Position numbers and translations under genes: made by a program. Shown piece after piece: positions 1-6,957 of a stretch of 12,607 nucleotides of DNA. The notes under the pieces are model-generated. The model did not search any database. It was not told the origin of the DNA and saw only the letters and a list, made by a program, of their open reading frames with translations. The first letter of the stretch is position 1, and each line of letters opens with the position of its first letter. Source of the stretch: Acetobacteraceae bacterium (GTDB lineage Bacteria > Pseudomonadota > Alphaproteobacteria > Acetobacterales > Acetobacteraceae); the NCBI GenBank assembly GCA_947476855.1, contig CANJSR010000104.1, positions 1 through 12,607 of the forward strand. The letters are read 5' to 3'.

Positions 1-606
1 CGCATCGCCCGTGACATCCCCGAGGGGTGGTTCGTCAACCTGGGCATCGGCATCCCGACCACCGTGTCCGACTTCGTCCCGGCCGACCGGGAAGTGATCT
101 TCCATGCCGAGAACGGCGTGATCGGCATCGGCCCCGCACCGGCGGCCGGTTCGGAAAGCCCGTTCCTGGTGAACGCCGGCACCCAGCCGATCACCTTGCG
201 GACCGGCGGGGCCTATGTGCACCACGCCGACAGCTTCGGCATCGCCCGCGGCGGGCACCTTGATCTTTGCGTGCTGGGCGCCTTCGAGGTGTCGGAGACC
301 GGGGACATCGCCAACTGGGCGCGCACGGCGAATGATCCGACGCGCCAGATCGGCGGCGCGATGGACCTGGCGGTCGGGGCCAAGCGGCTCTGGGTCGCGA
401 TGGAGCACAACACCAAGGGCGGCGGCACCAGGCTGCGGCGGGTGTGTTCCTATCCGCTGACCGCCAAGGGCGTGGTGCGGCGCGTCTATACGGACCTCGC
501 GGTGATGGACGTGACGCCGGACGGGTTCCTGGTGATCGACATGGTCGACGGGCTGACGCGAGACGAACTCCAGGCCCGGACCGAAGCCACGCTGCGCTTC
601 GCATGA
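1..606 (+). CDS. CoA-transferase subunit B (3-oxoacid/3-oxoadipate type), 5'-truncated
   Basis: Beta subunit of a two-subunit family I CoA-transferase, which moves CoA from an acyl-CoA (usually succinyl-CoA) to a 3-oxoacid in the cytoplasm. The reading frame is open from base 1, so the start lies just outside the window; 201 residues are visible, and by comparison with the family perhaps 5-15 are missing. Visible signs are the N-terminal NLGIGIPT stretch (visible residues 13-20), the catalytic-glutamate motif HAENG (Glu at visible residue 37, where most relatives have SENG), and the IGGAMDLA and MEHNTKGG stretches typical of the C-terminal half. The alpha subunit should lie immediately upstream. 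The stop codon overlaps the ATG of the hydrolase gene, so the two are probably coupled. Family assignment is firm. The exact substrate (acetoacetate, 3-oxoadipate or another 3-oxoacid) cannot be decided, so no symbol is given. Confidence 0.93.
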   Translation, partial: RIARDIPEGWFVNLGIGIPTTVSDFVPADREVIFHAENGVIGIGPAPAAGSESPFLVNAGTQPITLRTGGAYVHHADSFGIARGGHLDLCVLGAFEVSETGDIANWARTANDPTRQIGGAMDLAVGAKRLWVAMEHNTKGGGTRLRRVCSYPLTAKGVVRRVYTDLAVMDVTPDGFLVIDMVDGLTRDELQARTEATLRFA

Positions 607-2402
607 TCACCGGCATCGAAATCCGCGCCCGTTCGCCCTTGGTGGGCGGGGTGGAATTCGGGGCATCGGGTGCCTATGAGCGGATCGAGGGAACGGCGTC
701 CGGCACGCTCGATCCGCTGCATCCCGGCAATCGCGGGATCGCGCTGCTGGACCAGGCCCCGCGCGACGCGGCGGGGATGGTTTCGTATCGCTCCGACTTC
801 ATACTGCTGCGCCCGGCCGATCCGGTGCGGGGCAACGGGCGGCTGCTGCATGAGGTGAACAACCGCGGCCGGATCATGATGATCCACAATCTCTGCGGCG
901 GTCCGGCGGGGAATGCCTGGACCAGCGCGGAGCAGTTGGGCAACGCGCTGCCCTTCCGGCTTGGCTTTTCGCTGCTGTGGACCGGGTGGGACGCCGGCGC
1001 GCCGAAGGCGACGGGGCTGGGCCTGGACACGCCGGTGATCGCCGGGATGACGCGACGCATCCGCGATGAGTTCGTCTCCGGCACCCGCCTGGGAATCCAT
1101 GAGACGTTCCGCCTGTCGCACGAGGCCGCCGATACCGACGCCGTCGTAACCGTGCGGCGCACGCAGAAGGCGGCCCGCCTGCCCGTGGCGTTTGATTTCG
1201 TTGACAACCGCACGATCCGGCTGCTGCCGGAGGGGACAAAGCCGGAGATCGGCTCGATCTACGAAGTCCGCTACACGGCGACCAACCCGCGCGTTCAGGG
1301 CGTGGGCTTCGCTGCGACGCGCGACATCGTCAGCCATCTGCGCCGGCATGGCGCGGACCTGGTCGGCCGTCCGGTGACGCATACCCTGGCATTCGGAATT
1401 TCCCAGGCCGGGCGCTATCTGCGTGACCACATCGCCCAGGGCTTCAACGCGGATGAGGACGGGGCGCGGGTCTTCGACGGCATCCTGACCCATGTCGCCG
1501 GCGTCGGGCGGATCTTCCACAACACGCCCTTCGCCCAGCCCTTCCGCACGCGCACCTGGCACGAGGACCACGACTTCCCCGAGATCGAATTTCCGTTCTC
1601 GGCCGCCGTCACGACCGATCCGATCACCGGCCAGACCGGCACCCTGCTGCGCGGGGACGCGACCGATCCGAAGCTGATCGAGACCAACACGCCCACGGAA
1701 TACTGGCAGAAGGGCGCGTCCTTGCTGCACACCGATCCCTCCGGCCGTCAGGACGTTGCGCTGCCGGACAATGTGCGCGGGTTCATGATCGCCGGAACGC
1801 AGCATGGCGGACGGCCGGGCAGTCCGGCGGACCACGGCCCCTGCGTCGCGCCGCGCAACCCGCATGATCCCAGCCCCGCGATCCGGGCCCTGCTGGTCGC
1901 ACTGGATGAGTGGGTGACGTTCGATCGTCCGCTGCCCGACAGCCGGCTGCCTCGGATCGATGATGGCACGCTGGTGCCGGCCGATCGGCGGGGCTTCCCG
2001 GCGATACCGGGCCTGACCGCACCGACCTCGGCCAATGTCGTGGCGCCCCTGCTGGACTGGACCGATCCGGCGGAACCGGCCTTGGTCTACACTCCGCTCG
2101 TGCCCGCGGTGGACGCGGACGGGAACGAAACCAGCGGCATCCTGCTGCCCGATATCGCTGTGCCCCGAGGCACCTATACCGGCTGGAACATCTACAAGGT
2201 GCCGTACCCGGCGGGAGAACTGGCTGATCGGGACGGCACCTTTCTTCCCTTCGCCGCGACGCGGGCGGGGCGGGAAGCCGCCGGCGACCCGCGCCCTTCC
2301 ATGGAGGAGCGGGCCCCCGTTGGCCCCAGGCGGCGCGATGCCGCCGCGGCCCTGCTAAGCGCGCGCCTGCTGCTGGCCGAGGACGCCGTCCGCGAATTGT
2401 AA
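603..2402 (+). CDS. Alpha/beta hydrolase domain-containing protein (599 aa)
   Basis: A 599-residue protein resembling the large 'alpha/beta hydrolase domain' family (PF20091-type). Members are probable esterases or related hydrolases of mostly unknown substrate. The best catalytic sign is GISQAGR at residues 265-271, a nucleophile elbow with Ser267. A later GTQHGG (398-403, His401) is a candidate for the catalytic histidine, but that is inference. No signal peptide or membrane segment is evident, so it is likely cytoplasmic. The start is ATG at 603: it overlaps the upstream TGA as ATGA, and the protein then begins with the family-like MITGIEI. The same frame is open further upstream to 444, but there it would overlap the transferase deeply. 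It has no good Shine-Dalgarno of its own, which fits translational coupling. Pairing with a CoA-transferase suggests hydrolysis of an ester or lactone feeding an acid into CoA metabolism; this is a guess from context. Confidence 0.85.
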   Translation: MITGIEIRARSPLVGGVEFGASGAYERIEGTASGTLDPLHPGNRGIALLDQAPRDAAGMVSYRSDFILLRPADPVRGNGRLLHEVNNRGRIMMIHNLCGGPAGNAWTSAEQLGNALPFRLGFSLLWTGWDAGAPKATGLGLDTPVIAGMTRRIRDEFVSGTRLGIHETFRLSHEAADTDAVVTVRRTQKAARLPVAFDFVDNRTIRLLPEGTKPEIGSIYEVRYTATNPRVQGVGFAATRDIVSHLRRHGADLVGRPVTHTLAFGISQAGRYLRDHIAQGFNADEDGARVFDGILTHVAGVGRIFHNTPFAQPFRTRTWHEDHDFPEIEFPFSAAVTTDPITGQTGTLLRGDATDPKLIETNTPTEYWQKGASLLHTDPSGRQDVALPDNVRGFMIAGTQHGGRPGSPADHGPCVAPRNPHDPSPAIRALLVALDEWVTFDRPLPDSRLPRIDDGTLVPADRRGFPAIPGLTAPTSANVVAPLLDWTDPAEPALVYTPLVPAVDADGNETSGILLPDIAVPRGTYTGWNIYKVPYPAGELADRDGTFLPFAATRAGREAAGDPRPSMEERAPVGPRRRDAAAALLSARLLLAEDAVREL

Positions 2403-2409
2403 CGGCACT

Positions 2410-2422
2410 TTCGTGTTACGAA
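2410..2422. promoter_or_regulatory. Small perfect palindrome in the AT-richer gap before the Hint gene
   Basis: TTCGT and ACGAA flank a 3-base spacer just after the hydrolase stop. The surrounding 2403-2450 stretch is AT-richer than the coding DNA on either side. It could be an operator half-site pair or part of the promoter region of the downstream gene. It is not followed by a T-run, so it is not a convincing terminator. A five-base arm can arise by chance. Confidence 0.2.
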
Positions 2423-2501
2423 GAAATACGGTATCTTTCCCTGAACCTGGGCATTGGCCGGCATCCGCCGCGGCCGAACCGGGGCGGTGGGAGCGGACAT
2501 C

Positions 2502-4295
2502 ATGGCCAACACCGACCTGCAGCAGCAGACGCTTCTCAGGACTCCGACCGGCGCGTCACGGGTCGCCAGCTTCGCCCAATTCGACCCCAACCTCGGCACC
2601 CTCACCGGCATCAGCCTCACGCTCGGCGTCGACGTGATGGCGGCGGCCGCGATCGAGAATTACGCCCCGGTCACGTCCCGCTTTTCCCTGTCATTCAGCG
2701 GCTTGGTCAGCGTCCAGACGCCCAACGGCACCCTCATGTTGGAGGGGGAAGCGCGGCCGAGCACAACGGTGACCCTCGGTGCCTATGATGGGATCGCGGA
2801 TTTCCTCGGCCAATCCGGCACGTTCGTCGGCGGCGTGTCGTTGGAAACACTCGCCAGCGGCAATTTCACCCCGACCGGCGCGGACCTCGCCGCGTTTCTC
2901 GGAACCGGCACGATCGATCTGACGGTTCTCAGCAAGGGGAGCACGGTCCAGGAAGGGCCCGCCAATTTTCTGGCGGCGGTCATGACCGACGCCGGCGCGC
3001 GGATCGGCCTGCAATACGAGTTCATCCCCGGCCCGGGGACATCCACGACAGGCGGCGGGGTGATTACCAATGTGGGGAACATCGGCGGCGGGTTCCCGTT
3101 TACCTTTGCAGGCGCGGTCACCTCCACGGCACAGGCCTTCACGCTGCCAATGGCCCTGAGCGGTTGGGAACAATCGATCGACGTCGCGCGGTTCGACGCG
3201 TCGCTGGGCACGCTGCTCGCGGTCAATGTCGGATTTGTTGTCGATGCCGCCAGCGCATTCTCGGTTGAAAACCTGAGCGCGGACGCCGCAACCGTGACCG
3301 CGCACGATGTCGTCAACCTTGACGTGGTGAGCCAGGGGGCAACGGTCCACCTGTTTTCCGTGCAGCAACCGACGGCCATCCCGCCTGGCACCGTGGTTGC
3401 CAACAGCGTCGGCGGTGGCACGGGGAGCTTCGTGGTTTCGCCAGGCATCACCCTGGCGCCCAACGATGGCGTGCTGGACTTCGGCGGCGCGTCCGGTCGG
3501 CAGGACGTCGCAATCACCGCGATCGACGACTTCCTCTCGGTTGGCCAGGTCACCAATGCCGACCTGTTGAGCCGTTTCATCGGGACGGGGGTCGAATCAC
3601 TCAACATCGGCACGGCGGGACGATCGGAGGTCCGTGGCGGCGGCAACATGCTGACCGCCTTCCGCCAGCAGGTGGGCGCCACCGTTTCGGTCTCCTATGT
3701 CTACAGCGCGGCGGTGGCGTGCTTCGCCGCCAGCACGCGGATCGCCACGCCCCAGGGGATGGTCGCGGTCGAGGCATTGCGCGTGGGGCAGGTGGTCTCG
3801 CTGCTCGACGGGGCCAGCGCCCCGATCGTCTGGATCGGCCACCGCGATGTCGCCTGCGACAGCCATCCCCGGCCAGCCAGCGTCCTGCCGATCCGCATCG
3901 CCGCCGGCGCCTTCGCCCCAGGCGTCCCGGCGCGGGACTTGTTCCTGTCGCCCGACCACGCAGTGTTCACCGATGGGGTGCTGATCCCCGCCCGCTATCT
4001 GGTCAATGATACGTCCGTGACCCAGGTCCCCGTGGCGCGCATCCGCTACTTCCATATCGAATTGCCTGCCCACGCGGCGGTGCTGGCCGAGGGGCTGCCG
4101 ACCGAAAGCTTCCTCGACTGCTGTGGCCGGTCGGCCTTTGCGAATGGCGGCGCGGTCATCCAGGCACATCCGGATTTCGCCGCGCGCCGATGGGAAGCGG
4201 AGGGCTTTGCGCCCCTGGTCGTCACAGGGCCGATCCTGGCGGCCGTTCGCACACGCTTGTCTGATCGAGCCAAGGTATTCCGATCCGCCGCCTGA
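2502..4295 (+). CDS. Hint domain-containing protein with duplicated beta-rich N-terminal unit (597 aa)
   Basis: ATG at 2502 is chosen because GGGAG (2489-2493) sits 8 bases upstream; a TTG at 2454 in the same frame has no such support. Residues about 24-176 and 226-402 are two diverged copies of one unit. Both contain a FD.(N/S)LGTL motif (27-34 and 231-238), then D-G-(I/V)-x-D-F (96-101, 322-327), then F-x-G-T-G (132-136, 359-363), and end in a short Q/V-rich strand before a Tyr-rich strand. The units resemble the NCBI 'choice-of-anchor E' domain, from memory only. They are joined by a Gly/Thr-rich linker (about 177-210). The C-terminal part (about 405-560) is a Hint_2-type domain: ACFAAST with candidate nucleophile Cys407, LSPDHAVF at 482-489, and HIELPAHAAVLAEGLPTESFLD near 518-539. 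It lacks the usual His-Asn end of a splicing intein, so cleavage rather than splicing is more plausible. No N-terminal signal peptide is seen. Its role is unknown; secreted or surface function is only inferred from the beta-rich repeats. Confidence 0.85.
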   Translation: MANTDLQQQTLLRTPTGASRVASFAQFDPNLGTLTGISLTLGVDVMAAAAIENYAPVTSRFSLSFSGLVSVQTPNGTLMLEGEARPSTTVTLGAYDGIADFLGQSGTFVGGVSLETLASGNFTPTGADLAAFLGTGTIDLTVLSKGSTVQEGPANFLAAVMTDAGARIGLQYEFIPGPGTSTTGGGVITNVGNIGGGFPFTFAGAVTSTAQAFTLPMALSGWEQSIDVARFDASLGTLLAVNVGFVVDAASAFSVENLSADAATVTAHDVVNLDVVSQGATVHLFSVQQPTAIPPGTVVANSVGGGTGSFVVSPGITLAPNDGVLDFGGASGRQDVAITAIDDFLSVGQVTNADLLSRFIGTGVESLNIGTAGRSEVRGGGNMLTAFRQQVGATVSVSYVYSAAVACFAASTRIATPQGMVAVEALRVGQVVSLLDGASAPIVWIGHRDVACDSHPRPASVLPIRIAAGAFAPGVPARDLFLSPDHAVFTDGVLIPARYLVNDTSVTQVPVARIRYFHIELPAHAAVLAEGLPTESFLDCCGRSAFANGGAVIQAHPDFAARRWEAEGFAPLVVTGPILAAVRTRLSDRAKVFRSAA

Positions 4296-4426
4296 TATGC
4301 GTCGGTCCAGGGTAGACGCCGGCGGCCTTCCACGGGCACAACCCAGCCAACGCCGGGGCTATCAACCAACCGCGTCCCGGGGCATGATGCGTCCGGCCTG
4401 ACCGCCTATCGGAAAGACGAAAGCCT

Positions 4427-4681
4427 ATGAACAAATCAGATATCGAGCGGGTGCAGGCCTATCTGCGCCGCCTGCTTGGCTCGGAACGCATCAACCTGCT
4501 GCCGCCGGCGCGGGCCAACATGTCCGTCGAGGTCGCCGTCAATGACGAGGTGATCGGCACGATCCACAAGGACATCGAGGACGGCGAAACCTCCTACGCC
4601 GTCCACATCACGGTGCTGGAGGAGGACCTGCCGCCCGTTCGTCCCGCCGCGCCCGCTCCCGCCCCTCGCGGAAAGCGCTGA
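4427..4681 (+). CDS. DUF3126 family protein (84 aa)
   Basis: A small cytoplasmic protein of unknown function matching the DUF3126 pattern common in alphaproteobacteria: an N-terminal helix (IERVQAYLRRLLGSERINL), then a V-A-V-N-D-E-V-I-G-type strand pair, a D-x-E-D-G-x-x-S-Y turn at residues 50-57, and a final strand ending in ILEEDL-like sequence (here VLEEDL). The tail after residue 69 is Pro/Ala-rich and ends in basic residues; it is the part that overlaps the convergent transporter gene. ATG at 4427 is preceded by GGAAAG at 4411-4416, 10 bases upstream, a modest ribosome-binding site. It stands alone in its orientation, 131 bases after the Hint gene, a gap in which I see no clear element. 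Confidence 0.85.
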   Translation: MNKSDIERVQAYLRRLLGSERINLLPPARANMSVEVAVNDEVIGTIHKDIEDGETSYAVHITVLEEDLPPVRPAAPAPAPRGKR

Positions 4682-5864
4682 CCACCAGCAACGGCACCAG
4701 CGGGACCGTGGCGCTGAGCGTGACCAGCGCCCAATAGCCGGACAGGGGCATGATGCCAGCGGCATACAGCCCCCCGACCGCGACTCCCGACACGAACGCG
4801 ACATCCCAGAGCGGGGCGGCAAAGGCGAAGAACACGCCTTGCTGTCGCGGGGTGAGCCTCTGCTGGAACGCGGTGAACCAGGCGGCGGTGGAGATGATCT
4901 CCGGCATGCTCGCCAGCGCGAGGATGACCATCGCCTGGGTTGTCGTCTCCACGAACACCAGCGACAGCAGCAGCACGCCTTCCAGGATCCCGGTCAGCAG
5001 CGTCAACTGATAGGCGCCGACGCGGCGGAGCAGGGCGGCGCTGAAGAACCCCGCCAGCAACGCGCCCGCCAGCGCCCCCGCGCCCTGTGCCGCGAGCAGC
5101 CCGGTCCAGGCTGCATCGGACGCACCGAACCAGTCCCGGTTGGCCCAGAACAGGAAGGGCCTCAGCCCGCCGAGCATGACCATGTAGGTGACGGCGGCGG
5201 TCAGGAGGCCGATGAGGCGGGTGTCGTCGCGCAGCATTCGGCCGAACTCGATCGGCATCCGCAGCGCGTGCCACCGTCCGGTGGGGGATGTCGCATCGGC
5301 GGGCACGTCGGGCAGGCGGCCGATCGCGACGCTGGCGGCCAGAAGGGCGATGCCGAACACCAGGAAGGCGGGCACGAACCCCGCCAGCAGGATCGCCCCA
5401 CCCAGCACGGGACCGGCGAACTTGGCCATCCGGTCGGCGACCGAGCACAAAGTGTTCCCCGCCATCTCCCGCCCCGGCGGCGTCACCGGACCGCGCAGCG
5501 ACAGCAGGCCGGGCGTCAGGAACACCTCCAGCGTGCCGATCGTCGCGATCACGCATTGCAGCAGGATGAAGTCGTCGCACCAGGGTAGGGTGGCGGTCAG
5601 CACGGCCATGGCGGCGAGCGACCACCTCGCCAGCCGCGTGGACCCGAGCCGTTGGAACAGGTCCCCTGCGAGCGGGGCCAGGACGATCTTGGGCAGCACC
5701 CGCAGGCCGAGGGAGAGGACCAGCTCCTCCCCCGCGCCGAACTTCGCCGCGACCAGGATGGGCAGGCTGGCGATCACGCACCAGTTGCCCAGGTTGTTGG
5801 TCAGCAGCGCCAGCCAGAACCGCCGGAACAGCGGGCTCGCCAGCACCAGCCGCCATTCATTCAT
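4608..5864 (-). CDS. MFS transporter, about 12 TM (418 aa)
   Basis: A 418-residue, strongly hydrophobic protein with the layout of a major facilitator superfamily carrier in the inner membrane. A degenerate motif A loop (PLAGDLFQRLGSTRLARW) follows the second predicted helix, and GPVLGGAILLAGF resembles the motif C region. A hydrophilic central loop (around PDVPADATSPTGRWH) separates two six-helix halves, and the C-terminus is charged and Pro-rich. The start is the outermost of three nearby ATGs, at 5864; the LysR gene ends 28 bases upstream on the same strand. That spacing suggests co-transcription and possible control by the LysR protein. Its last 74 bases overlap the 3' end of the convergent DUF3126-like gene. 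The substrate is unknown; exporters of this kind often move small drugs or metabolites. A competing frame on the same strand (5856-4594) is a GC-rich shadow with no transmembrane character. Confidence 0.88.
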   Translation of the reverse strand: MNEWRLVLASPLFRRFWLALLTNNLGNWCVIASLPILVAAKFGAGEELVLSLGLRVLPKIVLAPLAGDLFQRLGSTRLARWSLAAMAVLTATLPWCDDFILLQCVIATIGTLEVFLTPGLLSLRGPVTPPGREMAGNTLCSVADRMAKFAGPVLGGAILLAGFVPAFLVFGIALLAASVAIGRLPDVPADATSPTGRWHALRMPIEFGRMLRDDTRLIGLLTAAVTYMVMLGGLRPFLFWANRDWFGASDAAWTGLLAAQGAGALAGALLAGFFSAALLRRVGAYQLTLLTGILEGVLLLSLVFVETTTQAMVILALASMPEIISTAAWFTAFQQRLTPRQQGVFFAFAAPLWDVAFVSGVAVGGLYAAGIMPLSGYWALVTLSATVPLVPLLVVSAFREGRERARRDERAAGPPPAP

Positions 5865-5892
5865 GGGGTAACGCCGAACCCCGGACGGAGGG

Positions 5893-6777
5893 TCAGTGGA
5901 TCTCGCCGAGACGCGACAGCAGGAAATCCCGGAAGACCGCGACGCGCTTGGAGTTCCGCAGTTCCTCGGGATAGACGAAATACACGTCCACCTTCGGTCC
6001 CTTGAGGTCGGTCAGGATGCGCACGAGGTCGGGGTTTTCCTGCACGACGTAGTCGGGCAGGGCGCCGATCCCGAGGCCGGACTGGATCGCCAGGAGCACG
6101 GCCTGGGTGCTGTTGACCTCCAGCACCGCGCGCCGCGGGTTGCCCGGGCGGCGGCCGACCTCGGCCAGCCAGTTCACATCGGTGATCGGCGGGTGGTGGC
6201 TGCCGAACAGGATCAGCTTGTGCGCGTCCAGTTCCTCGGCCCGCTGCGGCACGCCATAGCGCTTGAGGTAGTCGGTCGACGCGCAGATATGCCATTGCAG
6301 CGTCGTCAGATGCCGCTGCACCAGGTCGGGCTGCTTGGGCGGATGCATGCGGATGGCGACATCGGCTTCCCGCATCGCCAGATCGAGTTCCGCGTCGTCG
6401 AGCAGGAGGGAGACCGAGACCTCCGGGTAGGCTTCGAGAAAGGCGGTCAGACGCGGGGCGAGCCAGATCACGCCGAAGCCGACGGTCGTCGTGACCTTCA
6501 GGCGGCCGGCGGGCTTTTCCTTGCTCTCGGTCAGCAAGGCCTCGGTCATCGCCAGCTTGGCGAAGACGTCGCGCACCGTGCGGTTCAGCGACTCGCCCTG
6601 TTCGGTCAGGATCAGTCCCCGCGCGTGGCGGTGGAACAGCGGCACCTGGAGCGCTTCCTCCAGGGCCGAGATCTGACGTGACACAGCGGACTGGCTGAGA
6701 TTCAACGTGTCGCCGGCATGCGTGAAGCTGCCCGCTTCGGCCACCGCGTGGAATACGCGTAGCTTGTCCCAGTCCAT
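5893..6777 (-). CDS. LysR family transcriptional regulator (294 aa)
   Basis: A DNA-binding regulator of normal LysR length. Residues about 1-60 hold the winged helix-turn-helix: MDWDKLRVFHAVAEAGSFT, then the recognition helix LSQSAVSRQISALEE, then LFHRHARGLILTEQGE. A linker helix follows to about residue 88, and an effector-binding domain begins at GRLKVTTTVGFG (91-102) and runs to the end. The start is fixed by AGGGAGAGG (minus strand, 6786-6794), 8 bases before ATG. It lies between trxB and an MFS carrier, all on one strand: 171 bases downstream of trxB and 28 bases upstream of the carrier. LysR proteins commonly regulate an adjacent gene, so the carrier is the first candidate target and trxB the second. 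The effector is unknown. Confidence 0.94.
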   Translation of the reverse strand: MDWDKLRVFHAVAEAGSFTHAGDTLNLSQSAVSRQISALEEALQVPLFHRHARGLILTEQGESLNRTVRDVFAKLAMTEALLTESKEKPAGRLKVTTTVGFGVIWLAPRLTAFLEAYPEVSVSLLLDDAELDLAMREADVAIRMHPPKQPDLVQRHLTTLQWHICASTDYLKRYGVPQRAEELDAHKLILFGSHHPPITDVNWLAEVGRRPGNPRRAVLEVNSTQAVLLAIQSGLGIGALPDYVVQENPDLVRILTDLKGPKVDVYFVYPEELRNSKRVAVFRDFLLSRLGEIH

Positions 6778-6785
6778 CTCCTCAG

Positions 6786-6794
6786 CCTCTCCCT
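6786..6794 (-). promoter_or_regulatory. Ribosome-binding site of the LysR gene
   Basis: The minus strand reads AGGGAGAGG, eight bases before the ATG at 6777. It is a strong match to the Shine-Dalgarno sequence and decides the start codon. Confidence 0.7.
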
Positions 6795-6918
6795 GCGCCG
6801 GGGCACTGCCCGACGGTAAAGCTCAGACCCGGTGCGGCGGTCATGCCGTCGGAAAGCAGAGCATTCTTACGGCAATCCGGTCGAGTCTGTTGACCTGTTT
6901 AGTCCTGTTTCCGTCATA

Positions 6919-6957
6919 CCAATCACTTTGGCCAATGACTTTGACCAATCAATCCGC
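6919..6957 (-). repeat. Three 13-bp direct repeat units across the trxB stop codon
   Basis: Read on the plus strand, CCAATCACTTTGG (6919-6931) is followed directly by CCAATGACTTTGA (6932-6944) and then by a decayed unit starting CCAATCA (6945). The first two units match at 11 of 13 positions; the third keeps only its first seven bases. On the trxB strand the phase reads ATTGG(T/C)CAAAGT(C/G). The third unit contains the trxB stop codon (6949-6951), so the array begins at the gene's last codons and extends into the 171-base gap before the LysR gene. TTGGCCAA (6928-6935) forms a small palindrome at the unit junction. Function is unknown: a protein-binding array, a 3'-end element or a simple tandem duplication are possible. 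Confidence 0.7.

Noticed and set aside
486..1865. 459-residue open frame on the minus strand opposite the hydrolase
   Set aside because: Low-complexity Arg/Gly/Ala-rich translation opposite a well-supported gene, with no ribosome-binding site.
2410..2430. Possible rho-independent terminator after the hydrolase
   Set aside because: The stem is only five base pairs and is followed by GAAATACGG, not by a T-run.
3720..4180. Splicing intein in the Hint protein
   Set aside because: There is no C-terminal His-Asn junction and no downstream extein; the domain sits at the protein's end, as in Hint_2 proteins.
4594..5856. 420-residue frame on the same strand as the MFS carrier, shifted
   Set aside because: It lacks hydrophobic helices and is Arg/Pro/Gly-rich, whereas the 5864-4608 frame gives a typical 12-helix carrier.
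6919..6957. CRISPR array
   Set aside because: The units are 13 bases, directly adjacent with no spacers, and only two are well preserved.
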